Positions 16,085 through 25,726 of a stretch of 64,000 nucleotides of DNA are shown here, in pieces (position 1 is the stretch's first letter; each line of letters opens with the position of its first letter). Below the pieces are notes generated by a model. That model worked only from the letters and a program-made list of their open reading frames with translations, was not told the DNA's origin and made no database searches. Where the stretch lies: contig NZ_HF570108.1 of the NCBI RefSeq assembly GCF_000297395.2, forward strand, positions 205,883 through 269,882, in the 5' to 3' direction. Position numbers and translations under genes: made by a program. The DNA comes from Micromonospora lupini str. Lupac 08 (lineage in GTDB: Bacteria; Actinomycetota; Actinomycetes; Mycobacteriales; Micromonosporaceae).

Positions 16085-17755
16085 GTGCTCGTGTCCACAG
16101 CTGACAGAAGTCCGTGGTGGCGTGGAGCCGTGATCTACCAGGTGTATCCCCGGAGCTTCGCCGACGGCAACGGCGACGGCATCGGTGACATCGCCGGCAT
16201 CCGGTCCCGGCTGAACCACCTGTCCGCGCTCGGCGTCGACGCGATCTGGTTCAGCCCCTGGTACCCGTCCCCGATGGCCGACGCCGGCTACGACGTCTCC
16301 GACTACCGCGACATCGACCCGGTCTTCGGCACCCTGGCCGAGGTCGAGGCGCTGATCGCGGAGGCACACGACCTCGGCATCCGGACCATCGTCGACGTGG
16401 TGCCCAACCACTGCTCCGACGCGCACCCGTGGTTCCAGGCCGCGCTGGCCGGCGGCCCGGGAGCGCCCGAACGGGACCTGTTCTGGTTCCGACCCGGTCG
16501 GGGCCCCAACGGCGACGAACGGCCCACCGACTGGATCGGCGAGTTCGGCGGCGAGACCTGGACCCGCACCACCAACCCGGACGGCACCCCCGGCGACTGG
16601 TACCTGCACCTGTTCGCCCCCCAGCAGCCCGACTTCAACTGGGAACACCCCCGGGTGCGGGCCGAATTCGAGGACATCCTGCGGTTCTGGTTCGACCGGG
16701 GCGTGGACGGCATCCGGATCGACTCCGCCGGCCTCCTGGTGAAGGACGGAGAGCTGCCGGAGGTCCGACCGGACCACCAGCACCCGTTCCACGACCTCGA
16801 CGGGGTGCACGACATCTACCGGGGCTGGCGGCGGGTCGCCGACTCCTACCCGGGCGAGCGGGCGCTGATCGGTGAGGTGTGGTTGCCGGACCGGCAGCGG
16901 TTCGCCAACTACCTGCGCCCGGACGAGCTGCACGCCGCATTCAACTTCGACTTCCTTGGCTGCGCGTGGGACGCCGCGGCCCTGCGGGAGAGCATCGACG
17001 GGACGCTGAGCGCGCACGCGCCGGTCGGCGCGCCGGCCACCTGGGTGCTCTCGAACCACGACGTCACGAGGCACGTCACCCGCTACGGCCGGGCGGACAC
17101 CACGTTCAGCTTCGCCGCCAAGCGCGAGGGGATCCCCACCGACCTGGAGCTGGGCACCCGCCGGGCGCGGGCCGCCGCGCTGCTGTCGCTGTCGCTGCCC
17201 GGCGCCGCCTACGTCTACCAGGGCGAGGAGCTGGGGCTCTGGGAGGTCGAGGACATCCCGTACGCGCTGCGTCAGGACCCGATGTGGGAGCGGTCCGGCC
17301 GGATCGACCCCGGTCGCGACGGCTGCCGCGTGCCGCTGCCCTGGGCCGGTGAGGAGCCGCCGTTCGGGTTCAGCCCGGACGGCGCGGCGGCGCCCTGGCT
17401 GCCGCAGCCGGCCGACTGGAAGGACCGGACCGCGCTGGCGCAGACCGGCGACGCGGCCTCGATGCTTGAGCTGTACCGGGCGGCGATCCACCTCCGGCGT
17501 GCCGAGGCGGCGCTCGGTGACGGTGAGCTGACCTGGCTGCCCGCCCCGGACGGTGTGCTGGCCTTCAGCCGGGGCAGTGGATTCCGCTGCCTGGTCAACC
17601 TCACGAACGCCGCGGTGCCGCTGCCCGCCGACGGGGAGTTGCTGCTGGCCAGCGGCCCACTCGACGACGGTCTGCTGCCCTCGGACACGGCCGTCTGGCT
17701 GCGTACCCCCGAAGCGGTGGACGGGCCGCGAGCGGACGCCCCCGCCCTGACCTGA
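16085..17755 (+). CDS. GH13 alpha-glucosidase
   Basis: 556 residues from GTG at 16085; GTG at 16091 would give the more usual MSTADRSPWW start. The GH13 barrel begins WWRGAVIYQVYPRSFAD. The catalytic set is intact: nucleophile Asp in GIRIDSAG (about 213), acid/base Glu in LIGEVW (about 264) and stabilising Asp in LSNHDVT (about 326). VVPNHCSDAHPWF is conserved region I of the oligo-1,6-glucosidase/alpha-glucosidase subfamilies. There is no signal peptide, so it works in the cytoplasm, hydrolysing oligosaccharides brought in by the preceding ABC transporter to glucose. Linkage preference is not determinable. Confidence 0.92.
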   Translation: MLVSTADRSPWWRGAVIYQVYPRSFADGNGDGIGDIAGIRSRLNHLSALGVDAIWFSPWYPSPMADAGYDVSDYRDIDPVFGTLAEVEALIAEAHDLGIRTIVDVVPNHCSDAHPWFQAALAGGPGAPERDLFWFRPGRGPNGDERPTDWIGEFGGETWTRTTNPDGTPGDWYLHLFAPQQPDFNWEHPRVRAEFEDILRFWFDRGVDGIRIDSAGLLVKDGELPEVRPDHQHPFHDLDGVHDIYRGWRRVADSYPGERALIGEVWLPDRQRFANYLRPDELHAAFNFDFLGCAWDAAALRESIDGTLSAHAPVGAPATWVLSNHDVTRHVTRYGRADTTFSFAAKREGIPTDLELGTRRARAAALLSLSLPGAAYVYQGEELGLWEVEDIPYALRQDPMWERSGRIDPGRDGCRVPLPWAGEEPPFGFSPDGAAAPWLPQPADWKDRTALAQTGDAASMLELYRAAIHLRRAEAALGDGELTWLPAPDGVLAFSRGSGFRCLVNLTNAAVPLPADGELLLASGPLDDGLLPSDTAVWLRTPEAVDGPRADAPALT

Positions 17756-17765
17756 TCCGACCGAC

Positions 17766-17802
17766 GTGGTGCCGGCGGTCCCGTCCCGGCCGCCGGCACC
17801 AC
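17766..17802 (+). terminator. Hairpin after the GH13 gene
   Basis: A 13-bp stem GTGGTGCCGGCGG/CCGCCGGCACCAC with an 11-nt loop begins 11 bp after the stop. It lacks a U-tract. It probably ends or attenuates the transporter operon before the secreted enzymes. Confidence 0.5.
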
Positions 17803-17912
17803 CCACCCGCGCACCGCGCACCCCGCCCGACGAAGGAGGAACGAGGGAGAGACCGCTACACCGCACCGAAACGGGGGACCTGGCCTGCCTGACGAAAGGG
17901 AGAGCGCAGCTC

Positions 17913-20849
17913 ATGGCCAACCACACCACCGCCACCCCGCACCACCTCCGACACCCGGCACGCGTCGGGCTGGCCGCGATCGCCGCCACCCTGCTCGCCG
18001 CCACCACGGTGACCGCCCTCGCGGTGACCGGCACCGCCACCCCGGCCTCGGCTGCCGGGTTGTCCCCCTTCGACATCTCCGGCCGTGGCGCGACAGTCCC
18101 GTTCGTCGAGCAGGAGGCGGAGAAGGCCGCGCACAACGGCACGAAGATCGGCCCGGACCGTCGCTACGGCACGCTGCCGTCGGAGGCGTCCGGCCGCGAG
18201 GCGGTCACCCTCGACTCCGTCGGCGAGTACGTCGAGTTCACGCTCACCGCACCGGCCAACGCGGTCACGTTCCGGCACAGCCTGCCGGACAGCTCGGCCG
18301 GCACCGGTCGGGACGCCGCCCTCGACCTGCGGGCCAACGGCACCCTGCTGAAGTCGGTGCCCGTGACGTCGCGGTACGGCTGGTACTACGGCGGATACCC
18401 GTTCAACAACAACCCGGGCGACACGAACCCGCACCACTTCTACGACGAGACCCGGGCGATGTTCGGCACCACCTACCCGGCCGGTACGAAGATCCGTTTG
18501 CAGGTCTCCTCGACCGCCCAGTCGCCGACGTTCACCATCGACCTGGCCGACTTCGAGCTGGTGGCCCCGGCGATCAGCAAGCCCTCCGGTGTCATCGACG
18601 TGGTCACCGACTTCGGCGCCGACCCGAGCGGCGCGACGGACTCCACAGCGAAGTTCCAGGCCGCGGTCGACGCCGGTAAGGCCCAGGGCCGGGCTGTCTG
18701 GATCCCGACCGGCACGTTCACCCTCTGGGACCACGTGGTGGTCGACGGGGTGACCCTGCGCGGCGCCGGTCCCTGGTATTCGGTGCTCGGCGGGCGGCAC
18801 CCCACCGACCGCAAGCGGGCCGCCGGCATCTACGGCAAGTACGTCCCCGGCGGCGGCTACACGGGTGAGATCCGGTCGCACGAGGCCGGCGGACCGAGCC
18901 GCAACGTCACGCTGCGGGACTTCGCCATCATCGGCGACATCCGCGAGCGGGTGGACGAGGACCAGGTCAACGCCCTGGGCGGGGCGATGACCAACTCGGT
19001 GGTGGACAACCTGTGGTTGGAGAACACCAAGGTCGGGGCGTGGATGGACGGCCCGATGGACAACTTCACCATCCGCAACAGCCGGATCCTGGACCAGACC
19101 GCGGACGGGGTGAACTTCCACACCGGCGTCACCAACTCGACGGTGACCAACACGTTCGTGCGCAACACCGGCGACGACGCCCTGGCGATGTGGGCGCAGA
19201 GCGTGCCGAACGTCAAGAACTCGTTCACGCACAACACCATCGGTGTGACGCTGCTGGCGAACCACCTGGTCAGTTACGGCGGTCGGGACATCACGATCTC
19301 CGACAACGTGACCGCCGACTCGCTCACCAACGGCGGTGGCATCCACGTCGCCAACCGCTACCCGGGCGTGCAGGGCGACACCGCGGTCCGGGGCACCTGG
19401 ACGATCGCCCGGAACACGTTGATCCGCAACGGCAACTCGGACTACAACTGGAACTTCGGCGTCGGGGCGATCTGGTTCTCCGCCCTCAACGAGGCGATCC
19501 AGCAGGCCACCATCAACATCACCGACACCGACATCCTGGACAGCTCGTACGCCGCGCTGCACTGGATCGAGGGCCAGAGCAGCGGGATCAATCTGAACAA
19601 CGTACGGATCGACGGCGCCGGCACGTACGCGCTCCAGGTGCAGGCGCCCAGCCAGGTGTCCTTCACCAACGTGCGGGCCACGAACATCGCGCAGAGCAAC
19701 CCGATGCACAACTGCGTGGGTGGCGGCTTCCAGATCACCCAGGGCAGCGGCAACTCGGGCTGGTACACGTCCACCCCGTACTGCGGGCCGTGGCCGGAGC
19801 CGCAGTGGGGTGGTGGCCCCAGCACCCCGCCGACCACCGGCCCCACCACCGCGCCGCCCACCACGGCACCCCCGACCACGGCACCCCCGACCACCGCGCC
19901 CCCGACCACGCCGCCACCCAGCGGCGGGAACCTGGCGCTGAACCGGTCGACGAGCGCGACCAGCACCAACCAGAACTACACGGCGGGCAACGCCGTGGAC
20001 GGCAACGCGGGCACCTACTGGGAGAGCGCCAACAACGCCTTCCCGCAGTCCCTGACCGTGGACCTGGGCTCGGCCCGCCCGGTCGACCGGGTGGTGCTCA
20101 AGCTGCCCGCCGGCTGGGAACGCCGTACCCAGACCCTGTCGGTGCTGGGCTCCACCGACGGGTCGTCGTACGCCACAGTGGCGTCGTCCGCCGGCCGGGT
20201 CTTCGACCCGGGCAGCGGCAACACCGTCTCGATCGGGCTGCCCTCCGGTGACCGCCGCTACATCCGGGTCACGGTCACCGGCAACACCGGCTGGTCGGCC
20301 GCCCAGCTCAGCGAGATCGAGGTGTACGGCGGCACCGCCACCACGGCACCGCCGACCACCGCACCCCCGACGACGGCCCCGCCGACCACCGCCCCGCCGA
20401 CCACCGCCCCGCCGACCACGCCCCCGCCCAGTGGCAACCTCGCGGCCGGACGGTCGGTCACCGAGACCAGCCACTCCGACGTGTACGCCGGGACCAACGC
20501 GGTGGACGGCAACGCCAACACCTACTGGGAGAGCGCCAACAACGCCTTCCCGCAGTCGCTGACGGTGGACCTCGGCGCAACCCGATCGGTCTCCCGGGTC
20601 GTGCTGAAGCTGCCGCCGTCGTCGGCGTGGCAGACCCGTACGCAGACGCTGGCGGTGCTCGGCTCCACCACCGGCTCGTCGTTCACCACCCTGAAGGCGG
20701 CCGCCGGGTACACCTTCAACCCGGCCAGCGGCAACACGGTCACCGTGACCTTCACGGCGACCAGCCAGCGGTACCTGCGGCTGACCGTCACCGGCAACAC
20801 CGGCTGGCCCGCCGGTCAGCTCAGCGAGTTCGAGGTCTACTCCAGCTAG
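17913..20849 (+). CDS. Secreted multidomain glucanase, GH87-like (alpha-1,3-glucanase/mycodextranase) with two discoidin-type CBMs
   Basis: 978 residues from ATG at 17913. Signal peptide to about residue 48 (ASAAG). A CBM35-like domain follows (about 50-225), then a right-handed beta-helix catalytic domain (about 230-620), and two F5/8-type carbohydrate-binding domains (about 670-810 and 845-978), each preceded by a Thr/Pro linker of repeated PPTTA units. Candidate catalytic Asp residues are D398 in ADGVN and D421-D422 in TGDDA. Their 23-residue spacing matches, as I recall, Asp1045 and Asp1068/1069 of the GH87 enzyme Agl-FH1. The gene follows the alpha-glucosidase operon, so it likely feeds it with alpha-glucan fragments. 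GH87 is inferred from fold, spacing and context. Confidence 0.75.
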   Translation: MANHTTATPHHLRHPARVGLAAIAATLLAATTVTALAVTGTATPASAAGLSPFDISGRGATVPFVEQEAEKAAHNGTKIGPDRRYGTLPSEASGREAVTLDSVGEYVEFTLTAPANAVTFRHSLPDSSAGTGRDAALDLRANGTLLKSVPVTSRYGWYYGGYPFNNNPGDTNPHHFYDETRAMFGTTYPAGTKIRLQVSSTAQSPTFTIDLADFELVAPAISKPSGVIDVVTDFGADPSGATDSTAKFQAAVDAGKAQGRAVWIPTGTFTLWDHVVVDGVTLRGAGPWYSVLGGRHPTDRKRAAGIYGKYVPGGGYTGEIRSHEAGGPSRNVTLRDFAIIGDIRERVDEDQVNALGGAMTNSVVDNLWLENTKVGAWMDGPMDNFTIRNSRILDQTADGVNFHTGVTNSTVTNTFVRNTGDDALAMWAQSVPNVKNSFTHNTIGVTLLANHLVSYGGRDITISDNVTADSLTNGGGIHVANRYPGVQGDTAVRGTWTIARNTLIRNGNSDYNWNFGVGAIWFSALNEAIQQATINITDTDILDSSYAALHWIEGQSSGINLNNVRIDGAGTYALQVQAPSQVSFTNVRATNIAQSNPMHNCVGGGFQITQGSGNSGWYTSTPYCGPWPEPQWGGGPSTPPTTGPTTAPPTTAPPTTAPPTTAPPTTPPPSGGNLALNRSTSATSTNQNYTAGNAVDGNAGTYWESANNAFPQSLTVDLGSARPVDRVVLKLPAGWERRTQTLSVLGSTDGSSYATVASSAGRVFDPGSGNTVSIGLPSGDRRYIRVTVTGNTGWSAAQLSEIEVYGGTATTAPPTTAPPTTAPPTTAPPTTAPPTTPPPSGNLAAGRSVTETSHSDVYAGTNAVDGNANTYWESANNAFPQSLTVDLGATRSVSRVVLKLPPSSAWQTRTQTLAVLGSTTGSSFTTLKAAAGYTFNPASGNTVTVTFTATSQRYLRLTVTGNTGWPAGQLSEFEVYSS

Positions 20850-20855
20850 GCCGAC

Positions 20856-20882
20856 GGCCCCCGCCCGAGCCGGGCGGGGGCC
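20856..20882 (+). terminator. Hairpin after first GH87-like gene
   Basis: Perfect 12-bp stem GGCCCCCGCCCG/CGGGCGGGGGCC with a 3-nt loop, 7 bp after the stop codon and without a U-tract. The next gene starts at 21036, and the remaining spacer shows only a GAAAGAGG ribosome site. Confidence 0.55.
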
Positions 20883-21035
20883 ACCGGTCGGGCGCCCGGC
20901 GCAGCGCGGCACCGGGCCCGCCCGCACCCGTCCCACACCGCACCGTCCCCCACCTGTCGCGGCACGACGGGCGTACCCCTGCACCCGTCACCGGGCAACG
21001 CACCCACACCACCCCCGAAAGAGGTGTAGCCACCC

Positions 21036-24000
21036 ATGTCGAGAAACGGCCCCACCCGAGGCACCCCGCGTACCGGCTCGCCCGGTCCCGCCCCCCGAGC
21101 CGACCGACTGCCGGTCCGTCGACGGATGCTGGCCGGCGCGCTCGCCGGACTGCTCCTCGCCGCCGTTCCCGCCCTCACCCCCGCGAGCGCGGCCCCGGCG
21201 GCGAAGCCGGCTCCGGCCCCGGCCGGCTCCGCCCGCGCGGCCCTGCTCGCCGGGCTCTCCGCCACCATGAGCGCCAGCAGCTACAACCAGAACTACGTGG
21301 CGAGCAACGCCAACGACGGCAACGCCTCGACCTACTGGGAGAGCGCCAACAACGCGTTCCCGCAGTGGATCCAGGCCGACCTCGGCGCCACAGTCAACGT
21401 GGACCGGGTGGTGCTCAAGCTGCCGCCGGCCTCGGACTGGCAGACCCGTACGCAGACGCTGTCGATCCTCGGCTCCACGAACGGCTCGACCTTCACCACC
21501 CTGAAGGCGTCCGGCGGCTACACGTTCGACCCGGGCACCGGTAACACCGCGACAGTCAGCTTCACCGCGGCCAGCACCCGCTACGTACGGGTGCAGGTCA
21601 CCGGCAACACCGGCTGGCCGGCCGCCCAGCTCTCCGAGGTCGAGGTGTACGGCGCCAGCGGCAGCACCGACACCCAGGCCCCCAGCGCCCCCGGCAACCT
21701 GGCCTACACCCAGCCGGCCAGCGGCCAGATCCGGCTCGCCTGGTCCGCGTCCAGCGACAACGTCGGCGTGACCGGGTACGACGTGTACGCGAACGGCGGG
21801 CTGCGCGGCAGCGTCGGCGGCTCGACGCTGACGTACACCGACAGCCAGTCGGACAGCGCCACCGTCTCGTACTACGTGCGGGCCAAGGACGCGGCCGGCA
21901 ACCAGTCGTCGAACAGCAACACGGTGACCCGGACCGGCACCGGCACCCCGCCGACCGGCACCAACCTCGCGGTCGGCAAGCCGATCACCGCCTCCGGGTA
22001 CGTGCACACGTTCGTGGCCACCAACGCCAACGACAACAACGTGGCCACCTACTGGGAGGGCAACGGCAACCCGAGCACGCTCACCGTGCAGCTCGGTGCG
22101 AACGCGAGCCTCAGCCAGGTCGTGCTGAAGCTCAACCCGGACTCCTCCTGGGGCACGCGCACGCAGAACATCACAGTGCTGGGCCGGGACCAGGGCTCGT
22201 CGACCTTCACCACCCTGGTCGGCGCGGCGAACTACACCTTCAACCCGTCCAGCGGCAACACGGTGACCATCCCGGTCTCCGGCGCCGCGGCCGACGTACG
22301 GCTCTCGATCGCCTCGAACACCGGCGCACCGGCCGGGCAGGTGGCCGAGTTCCAGGTCATCGGCACCCCCGCGCCGAACCCGGACCTCACCGTGACCGGC
22401 ATGTCGGTCAGCCCGTCGGCGCCCGTGGAGACGAGCACCATCACGCTCTCAGCCACCGTGCGCAACGCCGGCTCGGCAGCCTCCGGGGCCACAAACGTCA
22501 ACTTCTACCTGGGCTCCACCCGGGTGGGCACCGCGTCGGTCGGCGGCCTGGCGGCCGGCGCCTCGACCACTGTCAACGCGAGCATCGGCACCCGCGACGC
22601 GGGCAGCTACCCGCTCAGCGCGAAGGTCGACGAGGCAAACGCCGTCGTCGAGCAGGACGACACCAACAACAGCTACTCCAACCCGAGCCCGCTGGTGGTG
22701 AACCCGGTCGCCACAAGTGACCTGGTCGCCTCGGCGGTGGCCTGGTCGCCGGGCAACCCGTCGGCCGGCAGCACCGTCAGCTTCTCGGTGTCGATCCGCA
22801 ACGCCGGCAGCGTGGCGTCCGCCTCCGGGTCGCACGGCATCACGCTCACCGTGCTCAACGAATCGGGCACCGTGGTGCGTACCCTGACCGGCTCGTACTC
22901 CGGTGTGATCAACGCCGGGGCCACCGTCGGCCCGGTCAACCTGGGCACCTGGACGGCCGCGAACGGCAAGTACACCGTCCGGGTCGTGCTCGCCGCCGAC
23001 AGCAACGAACTGCCTGTCAAGCAGGGCAACAACACAAGCGACCGTCCGCTCTTCGTCGGGCGCGGCGCCAACATGCCGTACGACATGTACGAGGCCGAGG
23101 ACGGCGTGGTCGGCGGCGGCGCGGCGGTCGTGGGCCCGAACCGGACCGTCGGCGACGTGGCCGGTGAGGCGTCCGGTCGGCGCGCGGTGACTCTCAACTC
23201 GACCGGCAGCTACGTCGAGTTCACCACCCGGGCCAGCACCAACACGCTCGTCACCCGCTTCTCCATCCCGGACGCGGCGGGCGGCGGGGGCATCAACTCG
23301 ACGCTCAACATCTACGTCAACGGCACGTTCCACAAGGCCATCGACCTGACGTCCCGTTACGCCTGGCTGTACGGCAACGAGACCGGCCCGGGCAACTCGC
23401 CGAGCGCGGGCGGGCCGCGGCACATCTACGACGAAGCCAACGTCATGCTCAACTCGACGGTCCCGGCCGGCAGCAAGATCCGCCTCCAGAAGGACGCGGC
23501 CAACACCACCAACTACGCCATCGACTTCATCAACACCGAGCAGGTCTCGCCGATCGCGAACCCGGACTCGGCCCGCTACGCGACGCCGGCCGGCTTCACC
23601 CACCAGGACGTGCAGAACGCCCTGGACCGGGTGCGGATGGACACCACCGGCAACCTGATCGGGGTGTACCTGCCCGCCGGCACCTACTCCACCTCGTCGA
23701 AGTTCCAGGTGTACGGCAAGGCGGTCAAGGTGACCGGCGCCGGGCCCTGGTACACCCGGTTCACCGCCCCCTCCGGCCAGGAGAACACCGACATCGGCTT
23801 CCGGGCCGAGAACTCGGCGGCCGGATCGTCGTTCGCGAACTTCGCCTACTTCGGCAACTACACCTCGCGCATCGACGGGCCGGGCAAGGTGTTCGACTTC
23901 GCCAACGTGTCGAACATCGTGATCGACAACATCTGGGCCGAGCACCAGGTCTGCCTCTACTGGGGCGCCAACACCGACTACATGACGATCAAGAACTCGC

Positions 24001-24740
24001 GGATCCGCAACCTGTTCGCCGACGGTGTCAACATGACCAACGGCAGCACCAACAACCTGGTCAGCAACAACGACGCCCGGGCCACCGGCGACGACAGCTT
24101 CGCGCTGTTCTCGGCGATCGACGCGGGCGGCGCGGACATGCGGGACAACATCTACGAGAACCTGTCTTCGACCCTGACCTGGCGGGCCGCCGGTGTGGCC
24201 GTCTACGGCGGCTACGGCAACACGTTCCGCAACATCTACATCGCGGACACGCTCGTCTACTCCGGCATCACCATCAGCTCGCTCGACTTCGGCTACCCGA
24301 TGAACGGCTTCGGCGCGAGCCCGCCGACCCGTTTCGAGAACATCTCGATCGTGCGGGCCGGTGGGCACTTCTGGGGCGGGCAGACCTTCCCGGCGATCTG
24401 GGTCTTCTCCGCCTCGAAGGTGTTCCAGGGCATCCGGGTCAGCGACGTGGACATCGTCGACCCGACCTACAGCGGCATCATGTTCCAGACCAACTACGTC
24501 GGTGGGCAGCCGCAGTTCCCGGTCACCGACACGGTCTTCACCAACATCTCGATCAGCGGCGCCCGCAAGAGCGGTGACGCCTACGACGCGAAGTCCGGCT
24601 TCGGCATCTGGGTCAACGAGATGCCCGAGTCCGGGCAGGGGCCGGCCGTCGGGTCGGTCACCTTCAACAACCTGCGGTTGAGCAACAACGCGGTGGACAT
24701 CAGGAACACCACCTCGACCTTCACCATCAACCGCAGCTGA
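21036..24740 (+). CDS. Secreted multidomain glucanase, second GH87-like enzyme with discoidin, FN3 and CARDB modules
   Basis: 1234 residues. The signal region contains RRRM and ends near ASAAP (about 53), possibly Tat. Modules in order: F5/8-type CBM (about 70-205), fibronectin type III (about 210-300), second F5/8-like CBM (about 305-445), two CARDB-like Ig domains (about 447-555 and 558-675), a CBM35-like domain starting YDMYEAED (about 680-840), and a beta-helix catalytic domain to the C-terminus. D996 in ADGVN and D1019-D1020 in TGDDS repeat the same 23-residue spacing as in the neighbouring enzyme. Here the catalytic domain is C-terminal; in the neighbour it is N-terminal. Extracellular attack on insoluble alpha-1,3-glucan is the best guess. 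Confidence 0.75.
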   Translation: MSRNGPTRGTPRTGSPGPAPRADRLPVRRRMLAGALAGLLLAAVPALTPASAAPAAKPAPAPAGSARAALLAGLSATMSASSYNQNYVASNANDGNASTYWESANNAFPQWIQADLGATVNVDRVVLKLPPASDWQTRTQTLSILGSTNGSTFTTLKASGGYTFDPGTGNTATVSFTAASTRYVRVQVTGNTGWPAAQLSEVEVYGASGSTDTQAPSAPGNLAYTQPASGQIRLAWSASSDNVGVTGYDVYANGGLRGSVGGSTLTYTDSQSDSATVSYYVRAKDAAGNQSSNSNTVTRTGTGTPPTGTNLAVGKPITASGYVHTFVATNANDNNVATYWEGNGNPSTLTVQLGANASLSQVVLKLNPDSSWGTRTQNITVLGRDQGSSTFTTLVGAANYTFNPSSGNTVTIPVSGAAADVRLSIASNTGAPAGQVAEFQVIGTPAPNPDLTVTGMSVSPSAPVETSTITLSATVRNAGSAASGATNVNFYLGSTRVGTASVGGLAAGASTTVNASIGTRDAGSYPLSAKVDEANAVVEQDDTNNSYSNPSPLVVNPVATSDLVASAVAWSPGNPSAGSTVSFSVSIRNAGSVASASGSHGITLTVLNESGTVVRTLTGSYSGVINAGATVGPVNLGTWTAANGKYTVRVVLAADSNELPVKQGNNTSDRPLFVGRGANMPYDMYEAEDGVVGGGAAVVGPNRTVGDVAGEASGRRAVTLNSTGSYVEFTTRASTNTLVTRFSIPDAAGGGGINSTLNIYVNGTFHKAIDLTSRYAWLYGNETGPGNSPSAGGPRHIYDEANVMLNSTVPAGSKIRLQKDAANTTNYAIDFINTEQVSPIANPDSARYATPAGFTHQDVQNALDRVRMDTTGNLIGVYLPAGTYSTSSKFQVYGKAVKVTGAGPWYTRFTAPSGQENTDIGFRAENSAAGSSFANFAYFGNYTSRIDGPGKVFDFANVSNIVIDNIWAEHQVCLYWGANTDYMTIKNSRIRNLFADGVNMTNGSTNNLVSNNDARATGDDSFALFSAIDAGGADMRDNIYENLSSTLTWRAAGVAVYGGYGNTFRNIYIADTLVYSGITISSLDFGYPMNGFGASPPTRFENISIVRAGGHFWGGQTFPAIWVFSASKVFQGIRVSDVDIVDPTYSGIMFQTNYVGGQPQFPVTDTVFTNISISGARKSGDAYDAKSGFGIWVNEMPESGQGPAVGSVTFNNLRLSNNAVDIRNTTSTFTINRS

Positions 24741-24754
24741 CCCACCCCGCACCG

Positions 24755-24789
24755 GATGCCGCCGGGAGGGTCACCCTCCCGGCGGCATC
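24755..24789. terminator. Bidirectional hairpin between convergent genes
   Basis: Perfect 16-bp inverted repeat, arms 24755-24770 and 24774-24789, with loop TCA. The loop is the stop codon of the minus-strand hydratase gene, and the right arm codes its last five residues. It starts 15 bp after the stop of the plus-strand glucanase gene. It lacks U-tracts but is very stable and symmetric, fitting a terminator for both genes. Confidence 0.65.
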
Positions 24790-25541
24790 GCGCCGTGTCG
24801 GCCCTCGCCGGCCGCGAACCGGGCCGCCCCGGCCGCCGCGTCGGTGGCAAGCGAATCCATCCCGTACGCCAGCTCGGTCGCCAGCGCCTCCGCCTCGGGT
24901 CGGCCGGCGCCGGCGAGCACGGCCGCCCGGTCGTTGCGCAGGCAGGTCTGCGGATGCCTGGCGATCGCCGCCGCCAGTTCCTCGGCCGCCGCCCGCGCCT
25001 GGCCCGGCGGCACCACCCGGTTGACCAACCCCATGGCGTACGCCTCGTCGGCGGGCACCGCCCGCCCGGTGAGGATGAGGTCCAGGGCGCGGCTCTCACC
25101 GATCAGCCGGGGCAGCCGGACCGTTCCGCCGTCGATCAGTGGCACTCCCCAGCGTCGGCAGAACACTCCGAGCGTGGCGTCGGACTCGGCGACCCGCAGG
25201 TCGCACCAGAGCGCCAGCTCCAGGCCGCCGGCCACCGCGTACCCGGAGATCGCCGCGATCACCGGTTTGCTCAGCGCCATGCGGGTCGGCCCCATCGGGC
25301 CGTCGCCCTCCGGCTCGACCCGGTTGCCGCTCGGCGTGCCGATCGCCTTGAGGTCGGCGCCGGCGCAGAACGTGCCGCCGGCTCCCCAGAGCACTGCCAC
25401 CGCCGCGTCCGGATCGGCGTCGAAGGCGCGAAAGGCGTCCGCCAGCGCCCGCGCGGTAGGCCCGTCGACGGCGTTGCGCGCGGCCGCCCGGTCGAGCACC
25501 ACCGTGGTAACCGCACCAACCCGTTCCACGCGCACACCCAT
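24771..25541 (-). CDS. Enoyl-CoA hydratase/isomerase family protein
   Basis: 256 residues from ATG at 25541. It is a crotonase-fold protein: the oxyanion-hole regions are GGTFCAGADLKAI (about 55-67) and SGYAVAGGLELAL (about 98-110), the second with the usual AGGG-type loop. The Glu of ELALWCD and downstream FCRRWGVPLIDGG match the crotonase-type active-site surroundings. These enzymes hydrate, isomerise or otherwise handle CoA thioesters. There is no fatty-acid or amino-acid catabolic operon next to it, so the substrate is unassigned. Its 3' end is embedded in the hairpin 24755-24789. Confidence 0.88.
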   Translation of the reverse strand: MGVRVERVGAVTTVVLDRAAARNAVDGPTARALADAFRAFDADPDAAVAVLWGAGGTFCAGADLKAIGTPSGNRVEPEGDGPMGPTRMALSKPVIAAISGYAVAGGLELALWCDLRVAESDATLGVFCRRWGVPLIDGGTVRLPRLIGESRALDLILTGRAVPADEAYAMGLVNRVVPPGQARAAAEELAAAIARHPQTCLRNDRAAVLAGAGRPEAEALATELAYGMDSLATDAAAGAARFAAGEGRHGAMPPGG

Positions 25542-25582
25542 CGAACCAGCATGCCCGCCGGGCCCCACACCCCCACAATCCC

Positions 25583-25658
25583 CGCCGATCTTGCACTTCT
25601 GGTCGCCGGTTCGCGGCTTGTGCCCCGGATTGCCGGAGCAGAAAGTGCAAGATCGGCG
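25583..25658. repeat. Intergenic inverted repeat with GATCTTGCAC arms
   Basis: Arms at 25583-25601 and 25639-25658 match over 19 of 20 positions (one base missing in the left arm), both containing CGCCGATCTTGCACTT, with a 37-bp centre. It lies between the hydratase gene and the divergent DUF2231-Rieske gene. It resembles the other GATC-containing palindromes in this window in architecture but not in detailed sequence. Confidence 0.65.
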
Positions 25659-25726
25659 TGGGTGGGCGCGGCAGGTTTGTCGTCGCCGACCGGTTTGCGA
25701 CGGCGATCGCCGGGAAGTCGGTACCC

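Noticed and set aside
19820..19925. Repeated CCGACCACCG-type DNA as a repeat locus
   Set aside because: These are codons of the Thr/Pro interdomain linkers (also at 20340-20425) and need no separate explanation.
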